From: Caprimulgus europaeus
Taxonomy: Eukaryota; Chordata; Aves; Caprimulgiformes; Caprimulgidae
Length of the DNA: 64,000 nucleotides
NCBI GenBank assembly: GCA_907165065.1
Contig: OU015530.1
Coordinates: 45,882,965 to 45,946,964, forward strand
Direction of reading: 5' to 3'
The notes beneath the pieces were generated by a model, which saw nothing but the letters and a program-made list of their open reading frames with translations, did not search any database and was not told the origin of the DNA. A program made the translations under genes and the position numbers. Within the stretch, counting starts at the first letter, position 1; every line of letters starts with the position of its first letter. This document shows, in pieces, positions 23,896-36,821 of the stretch.

Positions 23896-26599
23896 TGTTG
23901 CCTCTAACCATCAGCCTTAGCAGCTTAAACTAAGCCCATCAGTCTTAAATTTGAAGACTGTTAGAGAATATCTTCCACTAAAGATACAGGTGCCTGCAGA
24001 AAGACTTTAAGTCTACAGGCAAGAAGTGTGTTTTCCATAATTACTTTTAATAGTTTTCTTAAAAGTCACACTATAGTGCCTCAAATTGAAAACATACAGC
24101 CTAAAATGACCACAATTCTGTCATATCTACCAAATTAAAATTCTGTTTCAAAGGAGAATGAAAAAACGTATAAATTCATGAACCAGTAAAAGTTTGCTCA
24201 ATTCAGAAAGTCTAGTTTCTTATTATAAGTTATGACAAGTTACAAATATTTCAGAAGCCAAATATTACACATCCTCAGAAGACCCTAGTCAACCCTTTTC
24301 ATATTTGCTATTTATAATCTTTTTCTTTGACATTAGTGGGACTATGCATGAATGTAAGCAGAGACACTAGTAAACATATTGGCATGGTAGAGACTTAACT
24401 TGAGTGAGGATTAGAATGATTGCTTTGAAGAGTAGAAGTAAAATAATGGAAATAACAGCTAATATATGGCCCAATTATTATATAAAAATTAAATTATTAA
24501 GCAAAAATCATGTTTTATTTAATTTAACAGGATTTTGGTAATGTACATTATAGTCTCAAAGCTGTTGCTACAGACACTCTGCAATATTGATAATATGTAT
24601 ATTTCCAGTCCTCTTCTGATGCTGTGCTATTTGGTGTTTAGGTTTGATCTGGAGGGCAATCTCTTCTGTAAGGATGTCCTTCCCACAGGCCTCAGCAGAA
24701 TCAGAGCACCTCTCTGCTCCTGCAAGGTTGCTCTTCCATTTAAGTCATATTGTACCAACACTTCCACAGGAAAGGTCAGATCTGAAGACCAGGCCATTAA
24801 GTGGGGAATAAGGAGAACCTGCTGGTGTTTTTGCTGATGTCATGATTTGCAAAAAGTCAAAACAGTGAATGTTCAAACATAATAACATGAAGAAAACTGG
24901 GATTTCTTTTTATTCTGGAGCTGGCAGATAAGATATGAAGCCAATACTATTTGTATTAAACAAAGAACTAGTTTTTAGAGCAATGGGCTATTACCTTCTC
25001 ATGTCCTGACCACATGCCAAATTATGTTAAATATATTCTGCCAACCTAAATCCCTTTGGCAGTTTCAGCTGCTCTACTTACTCTTAGCTTCTCATTTTGG
25101 GGCCAGAGTCTACCACTGAATGTGCTTGTTTCCACTGACTCACAGCCAAGGGCAGATTTTTTCTGCTGGAAATAGTTGTGTACCATAGTGCTACTGGCCC
25201 AGAACTGATTTCTCCTATCCAAGGAGCAGATCCATTGCACTGAAACTGTGATCCTTTTATTTATACAGGGTATTTGGAAAAGGAATAGGGAAGAAGAACA
25301 GAGAGCAAGGAATAATGCAGGTTTGAATTATGAAGCCTTCAGAGAACGTTTGACTGTAATAGAGTCCTACTGACCTTTCTAAAATTGAAAGGCTGTGATG
25401 CTTTTACAAGCTGCTGACATTTGCAATCTTCAAAATTTGGATAGCTATAACCCACAATTAGGGGCTTGTTAAGGACCTCCTTATGAAGACAAATCCTTGA
25501 TGAGACACAGATGCTTGTCAAGACTATACCCATGTTAAAAAAAAAAAAAAAGGAAGGAGCTGAATTGCTGTTCTTTAAGGCATCTTCAGGGTTTTTGGCA
25601 TTTCTAGTTAAAGTGTGGATGAGTTTATGAGACAACAGCAGCACAAATAAGATATTAATTTTATAATCCTTACATAGCATACTTATAACATTTTGTTGTT
25701 TCCCTTCTCCTAATTAGCAATATATGCTTGCATGTTTTGGTTTTTTTTTTAAAGGGTAGAGAATTCTTGAACTGGTTATATATTTTTAATGAAGCTGCCT
25801 TTCCTCTCCTTAAAAATGTGGAAATCTGGAGTTCTAAAATGACACAAAGTTTAGTAGCATAAACCCAGTCTGTGAGCATAGATGGCCTTGATGTGATATC
25901 AAAACGAATGAAAGGTGAGGAAGTAAGAATTTGTTACTAGGAAGCTGAATAGTGAGAGAGGATTAGATAGCAGGCACTGGTGGGTGGAGAAATAGGGAAT
26001 ATGAGAGTGCTATAGCACCATCTGTTCATGCTGAGTGTTTCTATTGCAGACCTCTAAACATCTGGCTGTACTGCTGGGGTTGCAGGTTGCACCTCTGGTT
26101 TGGACAGGAAAGTATTAGTCCTGTAGTGGAAATTTTCTGCTCTTTCCTTTCTTCTTACATATCTTGCTCCCATCTCTCACCTCAAACTCTGCTCATTAAT
26201 TGAAACCCAAAAACAATCAATGAAAATTGCATGTTTGTTAAAGAGAGTAGATTGAACAACAACAAATATAAATGTAGCCTGTGCCTTGTTCTTATTGCAA
26301 CCATCTGGGAACTAATCTGTGACCTGATGTGGTGGTTCATCTTTTATTTGCAACCAATTCTGTTAATGTCAGAGTATCACAACAACAGCAGGGTTTCTGC
26401 CATGGATTGAGACTGCAATGTGTTTCGTGCTGCACAGCCACAGAGCAGAGAGGTGTTGCTTGTCTCAAAGAGCTTACACAAACATGATACCCACCTGAAA
26501 ATACATAATTTTCTTTATTCTTCTATATTCCAAATGTTTGGAGTTTTTTCAGCTTAATAATCAGAAGACAGTTAAAAAAAATTATAACAACATCAGTTA

Positions 26600-26631
26600 T
26601 AATAATAATAGCAATAACAACAATAATAATA
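26600..26631 (+). repeat. Imperfect AAT/AAC microsatellite
   Basis: TAATAATAATA, then GCAATAACAACAATAATAAT. It is an interrupted trinucleotide repeat that in one frame gives a poly-Asn-like artefact. Confidence 0.8.
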
Positions 26632-29600
26632 AAAAATCTCTCTCTAAGAGGCTTAAATCTTTTCAGGATTCAAAATTTCTTGTAGTTGCCTTTTTTAGAA
26701 GTATACATTTTGTGGAGATGAATACACCTCTATTTCTTTTAAACCTTCACTATTTCCTCAGCAATGGCACTCAGCTTCTCTTGATCTTTGTATAGTTTCC
26801 TATAAAGAGTATATATTACCATAACCTTTGAAATGTACTGGAAAACAAGAGTTTATTTCCAGACCTGGCTCCAAAGTAAAGTCATATTTGGGAGCTAAAA
26901 AATGTTTCAGTGGTGAAATATTACTTTGGTAGCTAGGGAAAGCTTTTCCATACTTTTGTGATTTAAAAATACCTGCTTGTCTCCGATTTGGCCATCCTAT
27001 AAACACAGTTGCCTCTTAGTGACATCTGCTGGAACAGATAACATTGGAAAATGTTCAGGTTTACTCTACACTTGCTACCTGCCAGCAATTAGCTCCTAAG
27101 GGAAAAAGCAACTCATTCTGTATTTCAGAGCAATACTTGGCCGGTTCAAGTTTGAATTTTTCCTTATCCCACAAGGACAACTGTTCTCCGCCTTCTTCTT
27201 GTCCTTACATAAAGGGAATGACCCATATGCCAACATGACAAAGATCCAGAAAGTTATAAAAGCTTCATTGTAAGGCTAAATCCTTAGCAGGGACTGAAGC
27301 AGCTTGCATGAAGGAAAGGAGAGGATGTGCATTAAAGCAGGAAGTCATTAAAATAATGAATCACTCAGCAGAATCCAGTTTTTCTATAGAGTTTATACAT
27401 TTTTTTTGCAAGCAGATTTACATTTTCAAGATTGTCAGTTTATGCTGCATCCTCCACGTAGCTTTTCTTCTGTCTCTTGCCAAGAAAACCAGCTGGAAGG
27501 GTTTTGTAATGAAATAAGATGGGAATCTTTTCCCTCTTCCCTTCATGACACTGTTTCTGTGTGCATTTCTACTACTTAATATTAGCTCTTATTGTAGCTG
27601 TAACTCTATAATTGTATATTTTGGTATATCTTGTACTTACTGTAGACTAGTACATGAGTATTACTATATAAAACTACAGACTGAATTGTTTCATAAGTTT
27701 ACCTAGGTATATATGACTGAGATTGTAAAACCAAAAATAGAAGAGGAAGATTTTTCCAAACATATCTTTTTTATTGCTCTATGTGCTCACACAAGCAGTG
27801 TAACAGATTGACCTCTGCCTAAATTAGTGAGAAGATATAGTGTTTTATTAGACAAATCCAGGAATTTTCTCTCCAAAAATAACAAATCATCCTATTTATT
27901 CCCCCCCACCACCTCTATAAGGTTTTGTTGGGGACAAGTACCAGCTTAGAACAGATTTCTAACTCTTTGCTGGCTAATGTTAGGTGAAGTGAATAACTTC
28001 CCTCAACAACTACAAGAGCCAGCAGCTTATATTATGTATACAAACTTTCAGAGGAAAGGCAAGATTTGCAGGTGAAGGAAATATCTTTTTATTAGATAAT
28101 TTTCTATAGCTAGGAAAAATTAACCAGTTTTTGGGCATGCAGTCTTTCTTCATGTCTGAAGTACATATGAGTCCTCAAAGTGATCTGTTATCTCTGCATA
28201 TGCTTCCTAGACCACCTCCTGCTCTTCATATATGGCTCTTGAACTTGAAACTCATCAGCTTTGGAAAGTGAAATCCAGTATTTACAATGGCCTGCTTATT
28301 ATCACCCCACCTGGTAAGATGCATTGGGTGGTTTTTTATGCTTTTTTATTTTTTTAACACCTCCAAATCTGATCTAAACAGATCACAGCTTATTCACTAA
28401 AACCCCCTTTTTTCTGAGATTTCAGGTAAGAGTCAAATCTATCAGTGATGTAAACCCCTAGATTGCACTGGCACTGTATTAAGTTGATTACATCTCAGGG
28501 ACTTTATCGGGAAGTTGATAAAGTAAAACATGTCACCATCTCACTTGGATAATTTGTACTATGATTGTAGGATAACTTATCTCCAGCAGAGGAAGAAATT
28601 GCTGTAGGAAAATGAATTGGATTCCAGTTATATACACATCATAATAAATGAAAGGTGTAAATAAACAGATGAATTTTTTTGTGACAATATAATTTGAACT
28701 CTTTAATAGAGATTCCCAGCCCTTACTAAGTCCAAAACCAAAATGCCCTCCCATTAATTTTCAGTTGTTAAACAGTTACTGAACACTCCTGTTACTAAAG
28801 CTTTATGCTGCTGTACTGTGAGGGGTTACTTTGCCTTAACTTTGATATAGCTAAGATTGAAGCAAGACTCACAAGGTTTCCTTCTTGGTTGGTGAGGGAA
28901 AAAAAAAAAAAAAACAACTCTTCAGTGTGATTCATTTCATTGCAAAGCAGGTGTGTAAAAGAAGTGAAGCGTCACACCTCTAGAGGTGCCTAGGATATAT
29001 AGGGAGTCTAAGGGGACCAGTTTGGACATTTAAAATTAGGTGAGAGAAACTTCCCAGCCTGCTCTCATAGCAGCTGGCCATTTCATTATAGAAAAGACAG
29101 GAGATTAGCCATCACTTTACAGTACATTCATTTGTGAATGCAGTATATTTTTACTCCAAGGCATGGATATACTATAATAAAGAGATTTAAACAGCGTGGG
29201 GTTTAGCTGTCAAATATACACCTAGGATCTCAAGCAAACTTTTTGTAGTTTATGCTGATGTCCACTTCCCATATATTTGTTCCTATCAATATCTGAAGTA
29301 CTGAGATTCAATGACACAGTACAGAAATATCTGTAGGCAATGCTGTGTATCATTTAATGCCCACTTTGAACATAACAAGCTACCATAAACTGAGATGCTA
29401 AGAACATTCAGAAACTGGTGTAAAAGAAGCCTTAAATGACAGTATTAATTTTTATTCCTTTTTATTATAGATATTCTCATGTAAACCTTAGACAATCTCT
29501 TTTCAGTTTCTCTCATGAAGCACTGGGCACTCAAGTACTATTTTATAGCGATTTATTTTTTACTGAAACTGACTATTAAGCATAAAGTATATATGTTATA

Positions 29601-32283
29601 CATTGAAATAAAATATAATGTGTATTTTTTTTCCTCTACAATATTGCAATTAAATTATAATTAGTTACTTGGAAAAAGTTTGTTTGCTTTTAACTCCCTC
29701 TATGTTCCCTTCTCATGGGAATTTTTCTTGCAGTTCAAAATGAGCAACAATACTGGTTACTTTTATTGCTTTGAAAGCTGATGTTAGCAATTATTGATTA
29801 ATTTCTTATTTTTCTAGTTAATTTCCTTAAGAATTCTTGAAACATTTTTAGGTTGACTGCAGCACTGTGCTGACTACTCTAAACACTTTACACTCTTTCT
29901 CTAATCACAGATGAATTACATTATCAAGCAGGATGTTCAGAAAGCAGCCACAGAGATGGTCTCTTGCTGGTGTACAACTGAAGACTGACCCATATTTTCA
30001 TGTTTGAGCATTCTGTGGTTTTCAGTTCAGACACAGTTTCCATCTAGCTTTTCTATTGGAAATTAGCAATTTGACATTACTTAACATGAAGCCCTGAAAA
30101 TCCATCTTGTGCAGGTGAAAAATGGGTTCTGGAAGGATATAAATTCTTGAAGTATCCTCTGTCACTCAGAGCAGGATATTAAGCTTTGATTGTGCCACCA
30201 CCTCTCTTTTTTGAAAAAAAAAAACAAAATAAAAAAAACCCCTGAGCTTTTGAAATCCTAAAATATATGTTTCATAGTATTAAAAATACATACACTTCCT
30301 TTGAGACCTAGTTTTCTTATTTTATTCTTATTATCAAGCCAAATGCTTGCTGAAGATTTCCCTGGATGTCACTAATGCAATTGCTGTAGTTTTAAGGAAG
30401 TGACTTGCCATTCATGTAATAAAGGGTGTGTCCCTGTTCTTGTTTCCCATTCATTCAACAGAAGCAGAATCAAACTTTACAATTAGGGTTAACAGTTAAC
30501 TTTGTTCAGTCTGAAGAGCAATTGAACAACTGCTTTCTACAGCTTCAACAGCAGTCTAGGTGCAACATTAGAACAACAAATCTTTTGCAGATTTTGATTA
30601 AAAAATATATATTTTTATATTTTACTATAGATGATTCAGCTCAATTAACATCCTTCTATCTCACCAATATAATTTAGAGTTCCTTATGAAATGAATCAGA
30701 AAAGTGATAACTCCACATTTTTGTTTGCTTGATTTGTTATGTTTTGGATGAGAACCAAATCTCAGGATTGGCAGAAAAATACCTGGCTGGCATTTTATTA
30801 AACAATATAACCTCTTCTTTCAGCTTCAAAAGAACTACAGGATTTTTCCTTTACTTTTGTTAGTATCTTCTCTAAACAGGACAATGTCAAAGGTATGAAA
30901 TCTAACTTTCTGCAGGATTAAATAATTTTTGGTTTTCCATTACTTTCAGATACATGGAGGAGCTTTCGTCAAACAGCAAATCTGGTTTTCCACTTACAGC
31001 TTTGCACTGCAGTTCAGCCAGTGTGTTGTTTTCTCAGGCTGACCAAAACCTGCTTTTGCCTCCTGTTTCACTACCTTTAAAGCTACCTTTAAGCAATTGG
31101 AGCTTATGAAGCACACAGTCATTACATGACAATTTGTTGCCCAAAATGAGTAATAGATATTAATGACTTGTTTTAAAAAAAAAAAATTAAAAAATGCCCT
31201 ATATACCTTGAAAATAATATTTGCTATAATCAAGTTATGGATTGCCAGTGATGAAATCTAGTCATGTACGGTCTGAATGTTCAGGGGAGATTATGAAGAT
31301 TATGAAAACAAATACTATATGAGCATGTAGACATGCTTGTAGTCCTTACAGTGTCCTTTTCCTTACAATGTTCTTATGATGCTTAATAATGTAAAGACTA
31401 TTTAGGTAAGAGGGCAGTGATCCTTATGTAATGATTGGGCTGGGAATCAGTCTCTCTTGTATGCATTTGGAGGTGAGGGTGAGAAGGAAGCCAAATTAAG
31501 TATATTAGTTGACTCATCTTCCTGGACAGAGAAAATATGCTCTCAGTCAACTGGCAGATACAAAAACAGATTATAAAATGTATTGCACAGGGATTCATTC
31601 TGCACACTTTCATCCTTCCTTTCACCATTCCAGATCTAAAATAAAAACTGAAGAGTCTGTATAGCACTAAGGACAGGAAACAATTTTTATTTGGCTACTG
31701 GTAATTTGACAGTTGTTCTGCTTGATATATTTCAGGTTTCTCATAAGGCAGGAAAAGGGAATATTGACAAGGAGACATACTCGAGTACTTCTCTAACTCT
31801 GTGGAGATTTCCAGACTAGACCATAAAAGAGGAATGGTTTCTTTCTTTTGGACTGAAATTCTCTTGGCAAGAAGAGAGAAAATGACTGTTCTCTGGTACT
31901 CTGGGCCAACTTCATCTTTGTGGTCAGCCCTCTCAAATCAGTGGCTCTTTATCACAGATGAATTTAACCCATTTGTCTGTCTGCAGCCAGTACAGCTTCT
32001 TTTAAAAGCTATTATTGCCAAGTACAGTGCAGCTTTAGGAAGGCTAAACATTTTCCTCAATGGGTAGTCTTTACCAGTAATCAGAACTGTGATGAAACAT
32101 CCTGTATTTTTATAATATAATGAAAGGCTGTCTGAATTAACAGAAAAGACAAACTTTCATACATTAAAATGGTGATTGTCTTTCTCATCCAGCAGTAGAT
32201 TACAGATACTAAACACAATGTTGTGTCAGTATATAAAATGTAATTGGATGCTTAAATAAGAAAATTCCAAACCAGGTTTGGAA

Positions 32284-32330
32284 TGATGCCATTACCAAGG
32301 TTTTATGGTTTTATGATGCCATTACCAAGG
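32284..32330 (+). repeat. 30-bp tandem duplication
   Basis: TGATGCCATTACCAAGG occurs at 32284-32300 and again, identical, at 32314-32330, a period of 30 bp with TTTTATGGTTTTA between. A recent local duplication, probably by slippage. Confidence 0.9.
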
Positions 32331-32542
32331 AAAAACATAACCATTTTAACTATTTTATCTTATCACAATATTAGGTGCTCACAACACTCTTACAGAGATT
32401 CGAGGATACAAGATATGAACAGTAAGAAAATCAACAGTCCTTACAATCTAATGAGTGCATTTTTTTCATATGCTGAACTGGGATTAAAAACCACATAAAG
32501 TGACAAATCAAAGATTGGTTAATTTTTAATGGTGCCTTTCCT

Positions 32543-32564
32543 CCCCCCCCCCCCCCCCCCCCCC
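32543..32564 (+). repeat. Uninterrupted C22 homopolymer
   Basis: 22 consecutive C residues (G22 on the minus strand). Runs this long are rare in vertebrate DNA and are prone to length error in sequencing, so the exact count is doubtful. The minus strand could fold into a G-quadruplex. Confidence 0.85.
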
Positions 32565-32649
32565 AAATTTCTGCTAAACAACCAGCATCCTTAAAGCTGT
32601 AATTTCCCATATAATTGAGGTTCACAGGTTACTCATTTTGCATCCACAG

Positions 32650-32672
32650 CAAACAAACAAACAAACAAACAA
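32650..32672 (+). repeat. (CAAA)n microsatellite
   Basis: Five to six CAAA units about 85 bp after the C22 run. Confidence 0.85.
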
Positions 32673-35600
32673 CACCAAGACACAAGTTAATTATAATATA
32701 TAATCTGCAAGCAAATTGCCAGCAGATTCCACATTCTTTTTTCATTAAAACTAAAAGGAATAACATTGCAGGATCCTGCAATGGAAAGAAAACAGTCAGA
32801 AATATTATAAAACCCTCAAAACTTCTTATGTTTATATACTTGCAAACAATAAGAAATATTACAAACAAAGAAAAAAGATTCCTGAATTTGTGATAATTCA
32901 TCACTTCAGAGTTTATATGCATAAAATTCAATTACTTGTGTTTCTCATTTGGGCCAATTTTGCTAAGGCAGAAGTCATCTGACTTGCTAACTTGCAGAGT
33001 ATTCTGCTATATATTGTGTAGTTAATTTTGAGGTGGATGTAACAGTTTTTAATCCACATGTTTACCTATATTCATTGCAGTATTATCAGCTAGCAGTGTA
33101 ACTGGACAATTACTTCTAAATATTGAAGTACTATTCTGTATTGATGCAATATGTTCTTGTCTTACAATGGCATAGAGTGTTTTCTCTCAAGCATCATCAT
33201 TCACATATACCTTCAATGCTTATTTCCCAATTTGCTTACTGTGTAAAATAACATTTATTTTTTCTTATGGGTCAAAAGTATTATTATGGAGGTGAAATAA
33301 CTTCAGATAGAATTTCAAGATAGAATTTCAGTTCCAAACTTCCTGAAGAAGAATCTAGTTTTCTAGACAGAAATAAACTTGAGCTAAAATCTGTTTTCTA
33401 GTGTTTTCATATGAGACTGATGCATTGCATTGAAGCTAGATGCAATGTGACAGTGAAAGAGTTGGTTAATTATCACTTGTTAATTCCTGCCTTCAGTGTA
33501 TGAATGCTTGGCAAGAGACAACCACATGTCATTCTCTGGAGAGATTATTTTTTGCTTCAAACCGTAAACTGAATTACCCATGTTCAAATACCTGATCCAT
33601 AAGATGTGGTAAGAGCTTTTAGAGATTTCTGTGTGTCTTATTTTATTCTGTTGATATTTTCTTAGGTACATGTAAATACAGGAATTGCTATATTGGATCT
33701 TACTCCTTCATTCAAAAACCTTATCCATATCCACTGTCTATACTTGATGCTTCTGAGGAAGGTGACATAACTTCACAGAAGAAGCAAGTAATCGATTCCC
33801 CCACATTAGATCTTAATTTCTAATAGTTAACACTTGTGAAGCGCAAAGATAAATGCTTCTTTTAACTTTTGAGGTATAATTATCATAACCCAAGATACTC
33901 TTGATAGTCCCATACATGTGTGTTTTCTCAGTCTAATTCAATGTACTTAAATTTTTGAACTCAACAAATTTCCTGTAACAGAAATTCTGCTTTTTATCTC
34001 TTTTCTAAGGAAAGCAAAGCTAATTTTCATCTTCTGAGAAAAGGCTTTTTCTTTAATTTTTATTCCCCTTATATTTCAGCAGTCTGAGATGGGATAACCA
34101 GTGGGAACATATTATGTTAGCTGGAGACACACTTCTGATATCAATTATCTTTTTGTTTATTCTCTGCTCCATTCCTCATATAACTTAATGTTTTGACAAC
34201 TTAACAATTCACACCAAACAGAAAGTAACAGGATTCAAACAAAATTAATTAACACTTCAAAATTTTCCCATACTCCATCTGTTCTCATAGTACAGGTACA
34301 AAAGCTGATATTATGAAAAGACAAGACTTTAAAATTAAATTGTATTTACTTCTATGCAGTGGAAACCAGTAGTTTATCTGAACATATTTGCAGTGGAAAA
34401 ACTTATTTGTTCAGTCATAAACATGAGTCCTACTTGGGTCACTAAGGTAGCCAAGATCAAGCCAATCCCTGTAGTACACTCTGAAATTTTGTTGAATTTC
34501 CATGACTTCAGTCTTGTTTCAAAACCAGTGTGTGGGCAACTATGTTACCTAGCAGACACATTTTGTGCCTTAAAATAGTTGAAGCAAATCAAAACCAGAT
34601 GATGATGCTGGCCACAGCTGAAGCTAGAAGATCATCTTTCTTTAACTTATTAGTAAAAGTCAACCTGCTGTTTAAAGCTTCTCTGGATTTTCTCCTACTG
34701 AATTTAGAATATGAATGATCAACACTAGAATTTTAATGGTAGCATTTCTTTCCTTCTTCACTTTCCAATCCTCGTGATTCAATATGTATTGAAAAGATCT
34801 CAAATTATTCTGTACATTTTGCATGATGTATTAACCTCAGAAACTGGACACACAAGACTTACAGTTTTAAGAAACAACCTTGGAAGCCAAGCTAATGTCC
34901 ATAAAATGTCAGATAGGATTTTATTACTTCTCAGAAGGATGTAGCAATCCATAAACAGTAGAGTATTCCATGTGAACAAAAGAAAATTTTGCTACAAATA
35001 CAAAGAACACTATTTTTGTTTCTTATTGTTAGTATCGTGACTGATTGTTTGTGTCTATCTTTGTTTCTAAGATATTGATAAAATTAAAACCAAATGCTAT
35101 CTGCACTTGGATAGATTTTCATCCTTTGTTCTACTTCTTATCACTTGCTAAACTATTCATTATATATCTGTCTTGTAAGAGATACAAGGTAACTGAAGTA
35201 TTTGCAGAAATTCCTTAATTTTAAGTTAATCCATGATTTAGTAGAGCAGAAGCTTCTTTCATGTGGTTAGACAGTTGTCTTATCCTGCTATCTCTCTAAG
35301 GTTTAAGGATAAAAAGAGCCTGTGATGTGGACCACTTAAGTCAGTAGACTTTTCATTGATTTTGATGGGTTGGATCTCCTCAGTTTTCTGGGTTCACATT
35401 TTCTAGAACTACTTGAGAGAGCTGATCCATTATGTAACCTTTCCTGTTTCCCTTGTTTTCCCTTATCTTTTTCCCTCTCCTTTATCACAATCTGATTTAT
35501 GTTCCCATAATAAGGCGTCATGGTGTTAATTTTTTTCCACCCCCTCTTTGAACTCTCCTTTGTTCAGAGAGAGTAGTGGTAGTTATGATTATACTGAAGT

Positions 35601-36204
35601 TTTGTTTAAATCCACGTGACTGATGAGAAGAATTATTGAAGAACGTCCACCAGTGTGTCTGATGGTGGGAAAGGGTGACAAGGCTGGGGATATGACACCA
35701 GTCTCTTGCACTTCACTGTACCTCAGTGACAGGGATAAGCAGAAGGGCATTCACAGATTCCAAAGAAAAGAACAAGGCTGGCAAACATAGTACTTACCTA
35801 CTATAAACATTAATTTCATTGAGGTAGATTAAATTTGTATTTGAACAAAAATAATTTCTGTTCAACTTGATTAATTAGTGTGATGTGACACAATGAACAC
35901 AATGAACTCAAAACAGTATTATCTGGTTAATGCACTGAAAAAGGATTTTCTCTACTACATGGTTTATTCTTACATTTAAAGGTAGATTAACTTCACCTAA
36001 CTTTATCCATATAGAAGTTCAGCATCTATTGGTCCGAATCCCTCTACAGACAGACCAAATGGGGGAAAAAAAAAAAAAAAATCTTTCTACTACAAGCATT
36101 TGACTACAACAGATGAATGATTCTCTAGATGCACATTACTCTCTGCATTGTCCTGAGGGAGCTCAGAAAGCTATCTTAGAACTCATGACTAGAAACTTTA
36201 AAAG

Positions 36205-36821
36205 GTTCAAAATAGCCCCACTTCCCCTCCACACCCAGGGGATAGGGGAGAGAATTGGGGGCAAGGATAAAGAGGTTTGTAGGCTGAGATAAGAACAATT
36301 TAATAATAGAAATAAAAGGAAACTTAAAATAATACTAATATTAAAATAGTAGTGATAATGATAGCAGTAACAAAACATACCAATGAGTGATGCACAGTGC
36401 AACTGCTCACCACCAACCGACCAAGCCCCCCCTGTTCCCAGATAATGATCTCTGAGGAGCAACAACCCTGAACTGAAACCACAATCCTGGAAGAGCAAGA
36501 GCCCGAGCAAAAGCCAGAGAGGACAAAAGAGGAAGAGACCCTCACTAATGTACTGGACATGACGTGATATGATATGGAATATTCCATTGGCATACCCAAA
36601 TGCCAATTTAGCTTATTAATTTAAATATTCCTCACTCCCTTAAATCTTGTGCTTGTAGACTAACAGAATACAAAGTTCTTCACTTCCAGCGACAAAAATG
36701 CAAACAGTGATGTGTTATCAGTGTCTCTCTCATAACAAGTCCCAGGCTGACAAGCAAAACACAGCACTATTCTAGCTACTGAAAAAGAAACCCAGCTCTG
36801 TTTAAGCCAAAAACCAGGACA
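36205..36821 (-). mobile_element. Solo LTR of an endogenous retrovirus, older copy
   Basis: This aligns along most of its length with the LTR at 43396-44051 in the same orientation, and I recognise the type from bird genomes; I do not name the family. The 3' limit in plus-strand coordinates is clear (ends CCAGGACA at 36821). The other end is worn, and no target duplication could be found. I call the minus strand because there an ATTAAA (36304-36299) is followed by the conserved TTCTTATCTCA block, as expected for a poly-A signal before U5. The polarity is not proven. It holds a TGACGTGA motif at 36560-36567 shared with the other copy. No gag, pol or env sequence adjoins it. The 147-codon minus-strand frame at 36163-36606 is an LTR reading of low-complexity sequence, not a viral gene. 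Confidence 0.82.

Larger units (their letters stand above)
23896..36204. other. 12.3-kb unique AT-rich stretch
   Basis: No gene is recognised. It contains several simple repeats listed separately: an AAT-rich patch, a 30-bp tandem duplication, a C22 run and CAAA units. A long A run at about 28899-28914 and a motif resembling a CTCF core at 27018-27034 are also present. Open frames stay near or below 113 codons, with no domain or motif. The best splice-like donor (AG/GTAAGAG at about 28424) has only a weak upstream acceptor. Confidence 0.5.

Noticed and set aside
26538..26795. 85-codon Asn-rich frame
   Set aside because: It arises from the interrupted AAT/AAC repeat and has no other features.
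28380..28432. Exon ending AG/GTAAGAG near 28424
   Set aside because: The donor is good, but the acceptor is separated from its pyrimidine tract and the frame is uninformative.
36163..36606. 147-codon minus-strand frame as a gene
   Set aside because: It lies largely in the LTR, is Leu/Ser/Tyr-rich low-complexity sequence and has no viral or cellular motif.
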